A stretch of 64,000 nucleotides of DNA from Bos javanicus (lineage: Eukaryota > Chordata > Mammalia > Artiodactyla > Bovidae), in NCBI RefSeq assembly GCF_032452875.1, contig NC_083869.1:120534001-120598000 (forward strand), read 5' to 3'. The notes beneath the pieces were generated by a model. The model had not been told where the DNA came from, did not search any database, and saw only the letters and a program-made list of their open reading frames with translations. A program made the translations under genes and the position numbers. This document shows positions 57,801-64,000 of this stretch, piece after piece. Every line of letters begins with the position of its first letter. Positions within the stretch are counted from its first letter, which is position 1.

Positions 57801-58913
57801 TACTGGCTGTGAAACTGGGCCGCAGTTCGCTCATCTGCTGAATGGAGACGTTAGGGTGAACCACAGGAAGCTGCTGTTTTTTGTACTTCAGTCTGTAAAA
57901 GGCAGCCACCTCACGGAACGGGCGGGGAGTGATAACACAGACACTGATGAACACAGATGCTCACCTGGAGTTAGCTGCCACGTGATGGTGATGAGTTTCA
58001 TCACCCTTTGACCTTCCCCACCTGGACGCCGTCCTACTCTTGCTTTCGACACACATGCTCGCTTTGCACGTGCTGCTCTATTTTCCCTAGTCAACCACCA
58101 ACTCTTCCTCGCATGGGGACCCACCCAAGGAAGTCTTCCCTCACCCTTCAATCCCCACACAAGTCTGGTTAGGGTTCTCCTCTAGATTCCTGAAATTCGC
58201 TGGAATTGGCTTCCTTGACGGGCAAGCAACCCAACCTCGACCCTCTCCGGCTGGCTTGGTGAAGCAGGTCAACAGGATACAGGATGGCAAGGCTGGAAGC
58301 TCCACCCCCCAACCCCGTCCCAGGCCCTGCCTGCCCTGCCTGCCCCGCCCCGCTGCGGGCGACATGGCCACGCCCCTCCCCGGTAGTCCCCGCCCCGTCT
58401 TCACCAGCCCCGCCCACCCGGCTTCTGTACCTGTGACCGTGCTGGTGGCCGGCCGCGCGTGCAGCGCCACGTCGGGCTGCGGCACGGCCTGCGGGTGCAG
58501 GCCCGGCACCTGCTGCAGCTTCGGCAGCGACATGACCGCTTGGCTGCTCTCGGCTGGCGCTGGTGGCACGAGCAGCGGCTGCTGCGACGAGGCCGAAGTA
58601 GGCGGCAGGTGAGGCGGCCGGATCTTCTCCGCCATCAGCTGCTCCTTGATCTTGTTAATCAGGACCAGGTTGTCCAGCTGCGGGAGGGAGCAGAGAGGGA
58701 CTGAGAGGGCTTGGGCCGTACCCGGCCCCGGCCCCGGGCAGCCAGGCCACCCTTGAACCCCTTGTCCCGCAGGCAGCAGCCAAAGCCCGGCGGAAACCCA
58801 AGCCGCTCCGAGAAGGGAAGGGCGGCAGGAGGGGAGACGCTCCGTCTTACCTGGCTAGGCATGGTGGGAGGAGGGGGCCAGAAGTAGGGGTTGTTAAATC
58901 GAGGCTCGGCCAT
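39689..58913 (-). CDS. ZNF362: ZNF362, C2H2 zinc-finger protein
   Basis: A nuclear C2H2 protein close to ZNF384; its targets are poorly known, and DNA binding is inferred from the fingers. Seven exons on the minus strand join in phase: 58914-58851, 58677-58431, 55094-54773, 54109-53885, 43362-43284, 43182-43024 and 39805-39689 (stop). From the ATG at 58913 the product is 403 residues. It opens MAEPRFNNPYFWPPPPTMPSQ, then a Pro/Gln-rich region, a Ser/Thr/Gly tract, a basic KSERGRKKIKAE patch, and six fingers starting CKVC, CPHC, CSYC, CPHPGC, CPNC and CSMC, ending RTESPSIPVRISLI. The ATG lies one base after an AG acceptor. In human an upstream exon adds about 13 residues before MAEPRF, so the true start may lie beyond the window. 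ZNF384 is the main alternative; the gene neighbours favour ZNF362. Confidence 0.95.
40190..40370 (+). repeat. MIR SINE fragment
   Basis: Forward MIR: ccctggctctgccatttctc, then agccttagtttcctcctctg. Confidence 0.6.
41203..41415 (-). mobile_element. Bov-tA SINE
   Basis: Reverse-strand Bov-tA beginning with a gtgcatgcgtgctcag tail, then tgtctgactctttgcgaccc, and ending gagccacctgggaagcccc. Confidence 0.9.
41830..42025 (+). repeat. L2 LINE fragment
   Basis: L2-like text: cccctgcttggaaagttcct then taaatgctacttcctcacac. Confidence 0.5.
42028..42215. repeat. hAT-type (MER1 group) DNA transposon fossil
   Basis: It opens tgaggttctcaatcagaggc and closes gaggttgagaaagcctgctg; the near-inverted ends and the internal acatttggcaatgtctagag text fit a nonautonomous hAT-type element. 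The exact family is not assigned. Confidence 0.6.
42385..42500 (-). repeat. MIR SINE fragment
   Basis: Reverse MIR core: ccatcttacagatgaggaaa then ctgaggcttgggg. Confidence 0.7.
43024..43182 (-). CDS. ZNF362: ZNF362 exon, fingers four (end) to six (start)
   Basis: It encodes SHQRQHNKDKPYKCPNCYRA through AKAYCCSMCGRAYTS, exactly 53 codons in phase 0 at both ends. The minus-strand donor is cctcg then gtgagt. Confidence 0.95.
43284..43362 (-). CDS. ZNF362: ZNF362 exon, finger four
   Basis: It encodes IHTGDRPYKCPHPGCEKAFT then QLSNLQ. The spacing CPHPGC puts four residues between the two cysteines, as in the ZNF384 group. The minus-strand donor is ctccag then gtgagt. Confidence 0.95.
43930..44155 (+). 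repeat. MIR SINE
   Basis: Forward MIR: ccatttactagccgggtgac, gagcctcagtttcctcatct, gcaaaatgggtataaaaatg, with a ttattattattattc end. Confidence 0.85.
44156..44345 (-). repeat. L2 LINE 3' fragment
   Basis: The reverse complement of the L2 3' end: caattactgtgtcgggcacc, ctgggtgctcagaacatata, gtgaacaaaacagacaaact. Confidence 0.65.
45590..45830 (+). repeat. L2 LINE fragment
   Basis: L2 3' text: ggaagcttttcctgacaccc, gagagcaagaatgctcttgg, and tcatcccagggcctggcaca. Confidence 0.6.
46840..46940 (+). repeat. MIR SINE fragment
   Basis: Forward MIR: gtggccttgggcaagagact, ctccagtttcctcacctcta, aaatggggataacaataa. Confidence 0.8.
46941..47310 (+). mobile_element. CHR-type SINE split by a BovA insertion
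   Basis: The left part (46941-47072) opens gagactttcccggtggtcca and runs through gggaactaagatcccacgag. The right part (47234-47310) resumes with gatcccacatgccgcaacta and ends in an A/T-rich tail. This is the cetartiodactyl CHR family. The interruption is a younger BovA unit. Confidence 0.85.
47073..47233 (-). mobile_element. BovA-type SINE nested in the CHR element
   Basis: A single BovA unit with a ctgctgctgct start, tgtctgactctgtgcgaccc and gggttgccatttccttctcc. The direct repeat gcctgtgct at 47064-47072 and 47234-47242 flanks it, showing that it inserted into the CHR SINE. Confidence 0.85.
47658..47700. repeat. Two-copy 22-bp tandem duplication
   Basis: The unit beginning ggactttatggataccctgt is repeated back to back, at 47658-47679 and from 47680 on. 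It is a small local duplication in the intron. Confidence 0.8.
49325..49435. repeat. AT-rich low-complexity block
   Basis: Alternating TATA/ATAT-type sequence of about 110 bases with almost no G or C. Confidence 0.8.
49577..50092. repeat. hAT-type DNA transposon fossil
   Basis: It opens cagtgaccccccaacctttt and closes ggcctgagggctgggggccg, giving roughly inverted G/C-rich ends. The interior, with cgttacgcggaatcaggtca and ccactgatctgacaggaggt, matches a common mammalian DNA transposon outline. I could not confirm an 8-bp target duplication, and the family name is not assigned. Confidence 0.55.
50135..50872 (+). mobile_element. L1 LINE 3' end
   Basis: A familiar L1 3' segment: gtgggaatgtgaactggtac, ccatatgaccctgcaatccc, caatggaatattactcagcc, atcccttatatgtggaatct, then an A-rich end. 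It is heavily 5'-truncated. Short open frames inside it are L1 remnants. Confidence 0.9.
51331..51524 (-). mobile_element. Bov-tA SINE, head truncated
   Basis: Reverse-strand Bov-tA beginning gctgctaagtcatgtccgac and ending accaactgagccatcacc; the usual cagggaagccc end is missing. Confidence 0.85.
52427..52615 (+). mobile_element. Bov-tA1-type SINE
   Basis: Forward element with gggctttccaggtggtatta, gcctgccaatgcaggagaca and a cagcaacttagcacacg end, the variant with a CACG-type tail. Confidence 0.85.
53375..53860 (-). repeat. L2 LINE 3' fragment
   Basis: The reverse complement of the L2 3' end: tttattccacaaatattaaa, agggagggcttcctggagga, and agcacatgcaaagacagatg. It ends just before the ZNF362 exon at 53885. 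Confidence 0.6.
53885..54109 (-). CDS. ZNF362: ZNF362 exon, fingers one to three
   Basis: It encodes CKVCPLTFFTKSEMQIHSKS, CPHCSKSFANASYLAQHLRI and CSYCDKSFRQLSHLQQHT, three consecutive fingers with TEAKPHK and GVKPYH linkers. The minus-strand acceptor is ttgcccgcag and the donor is accag then gtgagt. Confidence 0.96.
54375..54560. repeat. MER5-type hAT fossil
   Basis: Typical text: tagaatcatctggggagctt, aaatcagaatttctggaggt, and gctctccagatgatcctaac. Confidence 0.75.
54773..55094 (-). CDS. ZNF362: ZNF362 exon, Ser/Thr tract and basic patch
   Basis: It encodes LGISSRTPAVSTSESSAGTG, TSSPSTPTTTSQSRLIASSP, a stretch with DSIKTIQGHGLLGPPKSERG, and RKKIKAENPGGPPVL through AKEGKTY. The minus-strand acceptor is cttcacag and the donor is catacag then gtgggg. 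The basic patch could act as a nuclear localisation signal (inference). Confidence 0.94.
55277..55470 (-). mobile_element. Bov-tA SINE with imperfect target-site duplication
   Basis: Reverse Bov-tA ending gagccaccagggaagcc. The flanks catctaaggac (55266-55276) and catctaaagac (55471-55481) match at 10 of 11 bases. Confidence 0.87.
55545..56830 (+). repeat. Ancient L1 3' end
   Basis: Diverged L1 text in forward order: atgttcactactatgtcatt, then much later tttctaaattttctataatg and a ttataataaaaatgcactg end, with a short TG run near 56477. A similar tail fragment lies near 57000-57110. Confidence 0.6.
57765..57870 (+). repeat. MIR SINE fragment
   Basis: Forward MIR: gctctggaaccacactgcct, gcttactggctgtgaaactg, then gcagttcgctcatctgctga. 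Confidence 0.65.
58431..58677 (-). CDS. ZNF362: ZNF362 exon, Pro/Gln-rich region
   Basis: It encodes LDNLVLINKIKEQLMAEKIR, then PPHLPPTSASSQQPLLVPPA and a low-complexity Pro/Gln/Val stretch ending ATSTVT. It is CpG-dense. The minus-strand acceptor is tcccgcag and the donor is tcacag then gtacag. Confidence 0.94.
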
Positions 58914-58914
58914 C
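58851..58914 (-). CDS. ZNF362: ZNF362 exon with the MAEPRF methionine
   Basis: It encodes MAEPRFNNPYFWPPPPTMPS and Gln, with ATG at 58913-58911 one base after the acceptor ccccacag. The minus-strand donor is agccag then gtaaga. No continuation of the human MSRSSP-type N-terminus is seen upstream within the window. Confidence 0.93.
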
Positions 58915-60594
58915 CTGTGGGGAGAGAGCGACTGTCACAGGGAAGAGGGCCCTCCCCATCGGCCAAGGGTGAGCTCCCATCAGCTATGCCCGCTCAAGTC
59001 TGGGCCAGTGTCTGGGATCCCTGCCCCCGTGGGACCCTCACCCCACAGCAGAGCAGGATTTCCACCAGGCCCAAAGAACCACACCTCCAGGCTGAAGCTC
59101 TGGAATTCAGCGTTTCCCACAGTGGGCCCCAGAGAGCAAGGGCCTATCCCGAACAGAGCACCCGCCAGCCCAAATCACCCCTCCCAAATCACCCTGATGC
59201 CAGTGGACTACTCCCTGTCCCCCCACAGAGACCCTAGGCTGCAGAGCCAACCCCATGGATTAGACACACAAGTCTGCTGCCCAGGGACAAACTGAGGAGT
59301 CCTGGGGCAACCTTGTCAATGGCCGCAGAGCAGAGGCAACCGCCCCTCCCTGATCCCTGCCCTTCTGACCCACAGAACACAGCGGGCAACTTGGGTCACC
59401 AGGTAACTGCTTCTGTGTGTGAAGGGCAATTTGGCAGGATGATTTATGGGGACTCAAATGGTTACAGTATTGCCCTTTGACCCAGGGAATTGTACCTCTG
59501 GAAAGTTCTCCTCAAGAAACAAGCATGGCCAGGTACAACATTCTGCTTATAAGGATGTGTCAGAACACTGTACTTAAGAGGGGAATGAAGAGGCCTGAGG
59601 CTTGGGACCCTTCAGTAGAAGAATGTGACCATTTGTCTGGTGGCCCTCAGCTCTGGCAAGTTCCTGTGCAGTGAGAAGGGCTTTGCAACCAGGGCACTAT
59701 GAAGGATGGGCCTTCAAAGCTATCTTTGTCTTCCAGAGGATTCACGTCTTCCTGTGGCCCTACAGTAAGTCAAGAAGTGACTTACAGAGCCTGTGCTGGA
59801 CAGGGGTATTCCATGAAGTCTCGCTCCCTATCAAATTTCTCTTCTTTATCTGTCCCTTACAGAAATCACTAACTAAATGCCTACTGGTATTGGTCACTTA
59901 CATGGAACTGCTTCTTTTGACAGGCAAGGCTGAAATGAAGTGTCTTGAACCTTTTTTTCCTGGCTCTACAAGCGGGAGAAGCCCTACTGGAATTGCAGGC
60001 AGAGGGTTTCAGGAAAAAAAACCCTCTGTAAGGATACAACCTAATCTCAACACTTTAAGAAAGATCTTTTATATAAATTATTGCTTGTGATCTTTACTTG
60101 AAGAGTAGTCACAGGAGCTATTATCCCACTTTTGGTGAAGAAATTGAGGCTTGGAGGGAGGGGAAGAGACCTGTCCAAGACCACAGGGCTAGGGTGCCAA
60201 GAGTCAAAACTAGACATCAGATTTGCTCAAGCTGTTTCCTCTGGGGAATGTGTTTTGCAAACCCCAGCCCTTGGTGGAACAATTATCCACATGCATATAA
60301 CTCAATACCTGTATATAAAAGTCTTGCCTCTCACTCCCAGCCTGGGGGTTGGTTTGGGTCTGAGTCTGGCCAGGTGGGAATCAGAGTGCCCTCCTCTTGG
60401 GTGGCTGGGCAGCTCTAAAAGCCCTCCTGTTTCCGCCACCCACAAACACCAAGCTGCCCTTCTCTCTACCCATCCAACACAGCCCATCCCTCACAACCCA
60501 ATACCAGCACTTCCTGCCTGGAGTTCTCCCTGACTGCTCCAGGTCCCTGGATCATCTCCTTTCAAAGAAAGACCTCAACCCAGTAAAATCAGTG

Positions 60595-60790
60595 AGGAGG
60601 CTGCCATTTACTAAGTACCCACCTTGTGCCAGGCACACTGACACTAAAAGGCAGGTACACTCCTCATCCCCACTTTACAACTGAAGTTCAGAGAGGTAGA
60701 GTGACTTGGTCAAGGTCACACAGCAAGTAAGCAGGGAGCTGAGATCCCCACTCTGATCTGCCCGACTCCCAACGTCCAGCTCATCAGTCC
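60595..60790 (-). repeat. MIR SINE
   Basis: Reverse MIR: ccatttactaagtacccacc, ccccactttacaactgaagt, gtcaaggtcacacagcaagt. Confidence 0.8.
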
Positions 60791-61964
60791 CTCCAGCTGT
60801 TCGGAGGAAGGACAAAGCATCCTGACTAGGATTGTGGACAGGCCCTGTGTTAGGATGGCATGGCACCCACTACCCTTCCATTCAGAAGTCTCAGACCTGT
60901 CCCTCCCCTGCTGTTGTCCACTGGGGAAAATGTGAAGTCATCTGAACTGTAGAGCCAGGGTAGGAAGGCTCCAGGGCTGAGGGAAAGGGGAGCTGGGGAG
61001 CTGCCTCAGAGAGGACTGGGAATTGAAGACACCTGTCTCATTCAGCTTGGCATCATCAGTGCCTAGGCCCAAAGGTGATCAACAATGTGAGTTGCGGGAC
61101 AGAATGAATAAATGAAGGAATAAATAATCAGATTCATTTTAAAGGCAATCCCACACAATTATCCACCACCGCTGATGGTGTACAATGCCCTCTGTACCCA
61201 GCAGCATTCTCACCAGAGCCCCAGGAATCTGGGAAGATCTGCACCCCCATTTCGCCAAGGAGGAAGCTAGGCCACCACCAGGGAAGCACTTGCTCCTGGC
61301 CACACAGATGGGAAAACAGAAGGAAGCACTGCCCTGCAGTGTTGGGCATCGGCAATCTGAACCTCTGTTTTTCTCATCTGTAAAATGGGATTGACAGAGG
61401 CCCCTGTGCCTCTTTCCTGCCCTGGCCCAGTGCTCTGCCCACTGTACCCAACCATTCCTTGGACTGGTCCAGGGGAACTGTCCTCTCCTCCTCTTGAGTT
61501 TGATGCCAAGTCCAGGCTTCCCAAAGCTCCTCACTGGTCAGGGAGGTAGGGGGTCCCATAGCTGGGATAGAGCATCCTCTCTGCCACTTATCAGACCCCT
61601 GATCAGGAAGGGAACCACCCCTAACCCTGGACAAGAAGCAGGGTCTGCCCTGGGTCATGGAATCTGATCCACACAGCATTCACTCCTCTGTGTCCTTCTC
61701 GGGCTGGGCTTAAGGAACTCCATGATTTGGTCAATGCTCCAGATCCTGGTGTATGTCTACCTGTGTTAGCTGAGGGAAGACAGGCAGGGGGAGGAGTGGA
61801 TTTTCTGAGCCCTTATTGAGGGCCCGACTCATTGCCAGACGCACATCAAGAGCATCTCACATGAGCACCTCAACAAACCTTCAAGGTGAGTGTGCGTCTG
61901 TGCAGTCCTAGGACCTGCAAGACAGGGTGGGAAGGTGACCGGGGCCAAGCTAAGCCACGCAGAC

Positions 61965-62400
61965 CTTATGTTGAGAGAGATTTTAAGCAGGATAGAGATG
62001 GCTGGATATCTGCTTAGGACAGGTGTACAAGGCAGAAGGGCATCCAGGTAGAGGCAACAGTTTGAGCAGACATGGAGCAGGTTTGGGACAGTGAGCAGCT
62101 ACCCACTAACACCAAAGAGAGCTGGAGAGTGGTGAAGTGGGGAGAGACGGAGGCCAGCCAGCAGCATCCTGAAGGCTATGCTAGTGGTTGGGAAGGAATG
62201 CTGTCTGTGAGGAGGCATCAGGGAGTGTGCTGGGCGGGGCAGCCAGGTATCTCAGAGGACCAAGGTCAGCAGGTGGAGCCTGAGGACAGCACCGGGGGAC
62301 AGAAGAACCGGAGACAGAGGAGGCTGAGTGTCCAGGCCAGACGGGCAGAAGAGACATGCTGGCAGTCAGGCAGGACATGCAGACTAGGCTTCAAAGCTCT
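61965..62400 (-). repeat. L2-like fragment
   Basis: The text ggcagaagggcatccaggta then cagtttgagcagacatggag fits the inner reverse L2 3' region. Moderate support only. Confidence 0.4.
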
Positions 62401-63304
62401 AGACAGAAGCCAAGACTCTGGGCGGTGGGCCCCAAGGTACACACCCCTGATCCTTGCAGTAGGGCAAGCAAGGTGTCATTTTATTTTTCTTGCTCAAAAA
62501 GGTGAAAAAGTCAGATGGGTCAATGAAACACCTTCTAGAGCCACCCGCCCGCCCATCCACCCATCCACTGGTTCTGGATACATCCTCTGGGCCAAACTGG
62601 GGACTGGTGCTGGGGAATCGAAGGCAAAGAGAAGAGCCCTGTCCTCTGGGGGCCCCGAGCTAAGTGGAGGAAACAGACACATGACCCACAAGCTTCTGTG
62701 AAAAGAAAGAATTTTGGGCTATGAAACCTGCCACATGCCACCAGGGACCTCCATGTGGTTAAAGCCAGTGGGCCACCTCCCAGTCCTATCTTTCATGGCC
62801 TCCCAGCCACCCTGACCCTTGGAGATCAGTGCTATGAGCCCTGGGTTCCACATCTTCTCAGTCTCTTTCCCAGCTTGCACCTCCACAGCCTAGGCTTCTC
62901 AGGATGAGCGGGAGCCTCCTCCTTCCACTGGCCCCAGTCCCTGGATGGTCCATCCACTCCAGGACTTTAAATACCAGAAAATCCCCAGGTCTGCACCCCT
63001 AGACCTGGCTGCCCCCTGAAGATCCAGGACCACCTTCCAGTTACCTCCCTGACTGCTCATGGGCTGTTCAGTCTGGAGTTGGCCTTCCCCTGGGATACGT
63101 AAACCCTCTAGCCATCCCCTCTGAGTAGGGCATCCCAACCTGCCCAGGTGCTCCTGCCACAGACCCTGACCTCCCCATTCCCAGTTCAGACCCACCACCA
63201 GCCACGTCCCCGGGATTCCATTTCCAAACTGAGATCCACTGCATCCTCTTCACAAGTCCTAGCTACTGTCCCCTCATCTGGACCATGGAACAACCTGCCT
63301 TAGT

Positions 63305-63400
63305 TGGAGCCCAGGGCACCCAGGTTCAAATCTTGGCTCCAAAACACTAGCTGTGTGATCTTGGGCAAGTCACTTGTTCTTATCCCCCAAGTCAGGGATG
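63305..63400 (+). repeat. MIR SINE fragment
   Basis: Forward MIR: ggttcaaatcttggctccaa, then gctgtgtgatcttgggcaag. Confidence 0.8.
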
Positions 63401-63414
63401 AGCAGGATGCAAAG

Positions 63415-63770
63415 AAAGGATCAGAGAGGACTTCCCAGCAGAGGTGATACGTGCTTTGGGTCTTAAAGGATGAGTGGAAGTTAGCCAGGCAAAGAAGGAG
63501 TGGGGAACATTGCTGGTGGAAGCAGCAGTCTTAACAAAAGTCCCAGGGTGAGAAACAGCATGGTGTGGGAGGGCAGCTAAAGTGATCAGCGTGGACGTGA
63601 GACAGGACATGAGGCTGAAGCCATTGGCCACTGCTAGACCTAGAAAGGCAGTTCCTGAATTCGAGGCCTGGGGTCTAGACTTGAAGAAGTTGGGTAATGG
63701 GACAGAATCTGTGGTTTTAGAAAGGCCCCTCTGCCTGCTGAGCGTAGGTGGGACTGGAGAAGCCAGGAGA
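63415..63770 (-). repeat. L2 LINE fragment
   Basis: Reverse L2 text: gaggacttcccagcagaggt, cttaaaggatgagtggaagt, gccaggcaaagaaggagtgg. Confidence 0.55.
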
Positions 63771-64000
63771 GGCAGCAGTGGGAGGGAACCGGTTGAAGGT
63801 CCCCAGGGAATAGAATGGAGGTGAGAGGCAGGAGCTACCCTGGGCCAGGGAGGAGAATGACCAAGGAGGCCTGGCTATTTGCTTAGAGCTAGAGACCAAG
63901 GAAGCATGCAGGTTGCCCCCCAGCACCACGGTGTGGCCTGGGAGGTCCCCTGGATACCAACGCAGACAGACAGAGTCACAGGAACATGCAGACAGACAGC

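Larger units (their letters stand above)
55095..58430. other. ZNF362 intron
   Basis: A 3.3-kb intron with a Bov-tA SINE, a diverged L1 3' end and a MIR. No other exon is seen. The part next to the exon at 58431 is GC-rich. Confidence 0.7.
58915..64000. other. ZNF362 5' intron
   Basis: The sequence upstream of the first recognised ZNF362 exon. It has MIR and L2 fragments but no lineage-specific SINE and no exon that I recognise. The stretch at 59.0-60.5 kb has no feature that I can name. Confidence 0.6.

Noticed and set aside
1..64000. CRISPR arrays, operons, toxin-antitoxin or phage-like systems
   Set aside because: The window is ruminant nuclear DNA with spliced genes. No regularly spaced repeats, ribosome-binding sites or bacterial gene clusters were seen.

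Overview
The window is nuclear DNA from a ruminant, most likely a bovid (cattle, buffalo, sheep or goat type). The evidence is its repeats: many tRNA-Glu-derived Bov-tA SINEs, BovA2 SINEs, a BovB LINE and a CHR-type cetartiodactyl SINE, on top of old MIR, L2, L1 and hAT fossils. The genes are split into exons with GT-AG introns. Gene order and orientation match what I recall of human 1p35 (PHC2, A3GALT2, ZNF362), so this is conserved synteny.

Layout. 1-11333 is read as intron (or 5' region) of PHC2, with SINEs and no recognised exon. 11334-19973 (+) holds the last six coding exons of PHC2, a Polycomb PRC1 subunit, carrying the FCS zinc finger and the C-terminal SAM domain; its 3' UTR runs to about 21240. 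21241-28215 is intergenic. 28216-32266 (+) holds four exons of A3GALT2, the GT6-family isoglobotriaosylceramide (iGb3) synthase gene, broken by two in-frame stop codons. 32267-37979 is a convergent intergenic interval containing a BovB LINE whose 5' part is inverted. 37980-58914 (-) holds seven exons of ZNF362, a six-finger C2H2 protein, including its long 3' UTR. 58915-64000 is read as its 5' intron.

The three genes show no sign of working as a unit. PHC2 acts in chromatin silencing, ZNF362 is a probable DNA-binding factor, and A3GALT2 would have made a Golgi glycolipid enzyme. The most interesting items are the nonsense-inactivated A3GALT2, whose frame and splice sites are otherwise intact; a SINE ending about 14 bases before one of its splice acceptors; and the BovB insertion with a textbook twin-priming inversion and a 12-bp target-site duplication. 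I found no bacterial, CRISPR, toxin or intact viral system and no clear new system. Exon boundaries were read by eye from splice motifs and reading phase. Repeat ends are approximate, and comparisons with human proteins are from memory.
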